Below, piece after piece: positions 62,308-64,000 of a stretch of DNA of 64,000 nt. Origin of the DNA: Macrostomum hystrix (taxonomy: Eukaryota > Platyhelminthes > Macrostomidae); the NCBI GenBank assembly GCA_950097015.1, contig CATNEN010000003.1, positions 11,127,501 to 11,191,500 of the forward strand. The letters run 5' to 3'. The notes beneath the pieces are model-generated. The model was not told the DNA's origin. It ran no database searches and saw only the letters and a list, made by a program, of their open reading frames with translations. The first letter of the stretch is position 1. Every line of letters starts with the position of its first letter. Both the position numbers and the translations under genes were made by a program.

Positions 62308-63487
62308 TTAGGAATCCTCTAATATGGTTATCGTCAGAGACCGTAACAACACAGCCAAGAACGCGAAGGAAATTTTGATTAAGCAGTCCCCAGCAGCAGC
62401 AGCGGCGGCATTGTATCCTGGACAATAGGGACATTGGAATGAACCGCAGACTTTGCAGACGTCGTTGCTGTGCAATGATCTGGCGCTGTAGATAGTAAAG
62501 TTGCCGTTGTCTGAAACACAAATGGTACTTATGGACAAAGTGCTAGGCTTGTACATTACTCCTCTTTCTGAATGAAAAGTAACAAAGTACTTTTTAGCTT
62601 CATACAAGCAAGCAAGATTTTCATTTTTAGTATATAAGACTTAAAACAGATGCTTGCGTGTCCTTAGTTCCAAGTCCAAGAACTTGTTTTAATGAAAGTT
62701 TAATTAACTTATTTACTCACTGTTCTCAAAATACTCATAAACCTGGCATGACTGTTGCACTGTGATGTTGGCTACAGGAAATCTTCTGTGTAGCGACACT
62801 GTGACGCACGTGGCCTTGGTTGATGTAAACTAAAGAAAAATGCGATCATAAATTTACTTTTTCGATGATGCGACAGTATAAAGAACAATAATGAGTGAGT
62901 GACAGGGTGGTTTCTGCCTCTCTAACTAAGGTCCCTGCGCAACTATTGCGCAACTAACGCCCTTAAGGGCCAAACCTCAAAGGCACAGTGAGAATGTACT
63001 CTGCCTGACAATGAAAAAGTCAGGGCAGATGTACACACCTGTATACATCGCGAGCGTGAGCCTGTTACCAAAATATTTTAGTGTAGAATTGCAGGAGGGC
63101 TGCGAGCAATGGCACATCATTTGGTGACACGGAATCCCCAGCCAGGTGTACATCTGGCCTGACTTTCGATTTTTCGTCGTCAGGCAGTGTACATTGTCAC
63201 TGTGCATTGGGGGTCGGCCGTCAATGGCGTAAATTGCACGACAAGTTAATATGGCCTCGCCGCGGAATCGAGCTCCGGGACTATGGTCATAACTAGAACA
63301 AGCATGGCTCACATTTGTAAAGAACAGATTGAGTGTGCCCGCGGCCTCCCAAATGTGTCGCAGGCCTCTAAAATTGGAGCTCTGCACCAGGTTTCTCAAT
63401 TCGTAGTTGCTGACATAGTAGCCGCTAGGAATGCTGTAGGATAGCACCGCCATTCCGCTAGTTTCGGAACGATCCGTCCAAAGCCAC
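62308..63487 (-). CDS. Second CD109/alpha-2-macroglobulin-like gene, last three exons
   Basis: Exons 63487-63313, 62829-62721 and 62510-62308 have the same phases as exons 3-5 of the plus-strand gene, and the middle exon has exactly the same length (109 nt). They encode the receptor-binding domain (SGMAVLSYSIPSGYYVSNY, FFTN; then ATCVTVSLHRRFPVANITV, QVYEYFEN) and a tail with the same Cys motif (CKVCGSFQCPYC) and a hydrophobic end (ISFAFLAVLLRSLTITIL), again suggesting a membrane or GPI anchor. The 5' part, including any thioester site, lies beyond the window. The gene points towards the plus-strand copy about 55 kb away. The intron at 62830-63312 holds an inverted pair of dispersed repeats. 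Confidence 0.85.
62925..63292. repeat. Dispersed repeat, copy 4, as an inverted pair
   Basis: A forward partial copy (62925-63060: AAGGTCCCTG to TGTACACACCTGTATACAT) is followed by a reverse copy (63108-63292: ATGGCACATCATTTGGTGAC to GGCCTCGCCGCGGAATCGAG). Their central parts complement each other, so a transcript could fold into a long hairpin. It lies in an intron of the CD109-like paralogue. Confidence 0.75.
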
Positions 63488-63724
63488 CTGAAAGTTGATG
63501 GCGATTGTACTTTTAGCGACTAAGGAAATCAGTTTGAATCACCTCAGTTTGATTATTTATCCTCGATTATCTCATCCCACTCGGGAGAGTTATTCTAAGA
63601 AACCAAAATTTACTTGTAGCCTTAAGTAGCTCGTAGTTTGAGCTCTAGTCTCAAGTATTTAGTCCCTCGCCATGGCTATAAAATTTGTACCAGCATTAGC
63701 ATCAGCTGTTGCTCGGCGCATCTG
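63488..63724. other. Intronic sequence of the CD109-like paralogue
   Basis: Upstream of the acceptor at 63488-63489 (minus strand). No exon recognised; the preceding exon must lie beyond the window end. Confidence 0.4.
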
Positions 63725-63910
63725 AAGGCTGTGTTCTGCTGTTCAGTCCATGGACTGGTGGGATACCACACCCACCCTCAATAAACCCAGCTAATGCTGG
63801 TACGCATTTAACAGCTGGGTAAACTGAAAAAAATGTTTCATTGGAGTTGAGAATCAAACTCCCGACCTTCAAGTTGTTGCTACAAAGACTACAATGCTAC
63901 AACCCCTTAC
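63725..63910 (-). mobile_element. tRNA-derived SINE-like element
   Basis: On the minus strand a head GGGGTAAGGGGTTGTAGCAT resembles a tRNA with an A box, and GGTCGGGAGTTTGATTCTC about 45 bp on resembles a B box (GGTTCGANNCC). A short T/A tract and a body with CAGTTTACCCAGCTG and AGTCCATGGACTGAACAG follow. The body recurs at 62195-62285. Copy number elsewhere is unknown. Confidence 0.5.
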
Positions 63911-64000
63911 CCCGTAAAAATGGTCAAGAATTATATTAAGGCAAGTTGTTTGTAGTTCTGTTCGCAATATTTTCGTTTGAATTTCAGCCTCATGACAACC

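Overview
The window is nuclear DNA of an animal. Genes are split by GT-AG introns, and the recognisable families are metazoan: a CD109/alpha-2-macroglobulin-like protein, a REV7/MAD2L2 HORMA protein, a rhodopsin-type GPCR, ankyrin plus Mab-21/cGAS-like proteins, and a Jockey-type LINE. AT-rich spacers, very many minisatellites, and Tc1/mariner, hAT, LTR and LINE elements fit a repeat-rich invertebrate, perhaps a flatworm or other spiralian. That taxonomic guess is inference. No prokaryotic features are present.

Layout. 0.4-7.0 kb (+): the 3' half of a CD109-like gene whose thioester motif is lost; its 4.2 kb intron holds a 20/21-bp minisatellite interrupted by a GC-richer island. 7.6-8.2 kb (-): terminal exon of a REV7-like gene. 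10.4-11.7 kb (-): an orphan GPCR in one exon. 15.1-19.2 kb: an LTR element with a dead mariner transposase inside. 21-38.9 kb: a cluster of about a dozen unrelated tandem arrays, broken by one small secreted-peptide gene (24.4 kb) and a 1.9 kb element with long inverted repeats. 38.9-57.6 kb (-): the central locus. A 5' exon with a signal-like N-terminus and about 13 ankyrin repeats is followed by two Mab-21/cGAS-like nucleotidyltransferase modules in tandem (A, then B), with a truncated extra exon between them. Module A's intron holds a 6.56 kb LINE with a 17-bp target duplication and a Tc1-like remnant; the intron between the ankyrin exon and module A holds a hAT-type non-autonomous element. 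58-62 kb: retroelement debris, palindromes and dispersed repeats. 62.3-63.5 kb (-): the last three exons of a second CD109-like gene, facing the first.

Two results stand out. First, the ankyrin exon, the NTase exon and the Mab-21 C-terminal exon join in frame through conserved splice phases (1583+350+1424 nt = 1119 codons including stop), giving an ankyrin-cGAS-like fusion. The same ankyrin exon also joins in frame to module B, whose third catalytic Asp is Asn. Second, the LINE inserted in this locus carries an AlkB-type 2-oxoglutarate/Fe(II) dioxygenase domain in its ORF1, upstream of the usual CCHC knuckles, and both of its ORFs are intact.

Functionally the window holds several innate-defence-type genes (two thioester-family proteins and the cGAS-like modules) in DNA shaped by transposition and minisatellite growth. 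No operon-like organisation is implied. Exon boundaries come from splice consensus, phase and comparison of paralogues within the window; no transcript data were available.
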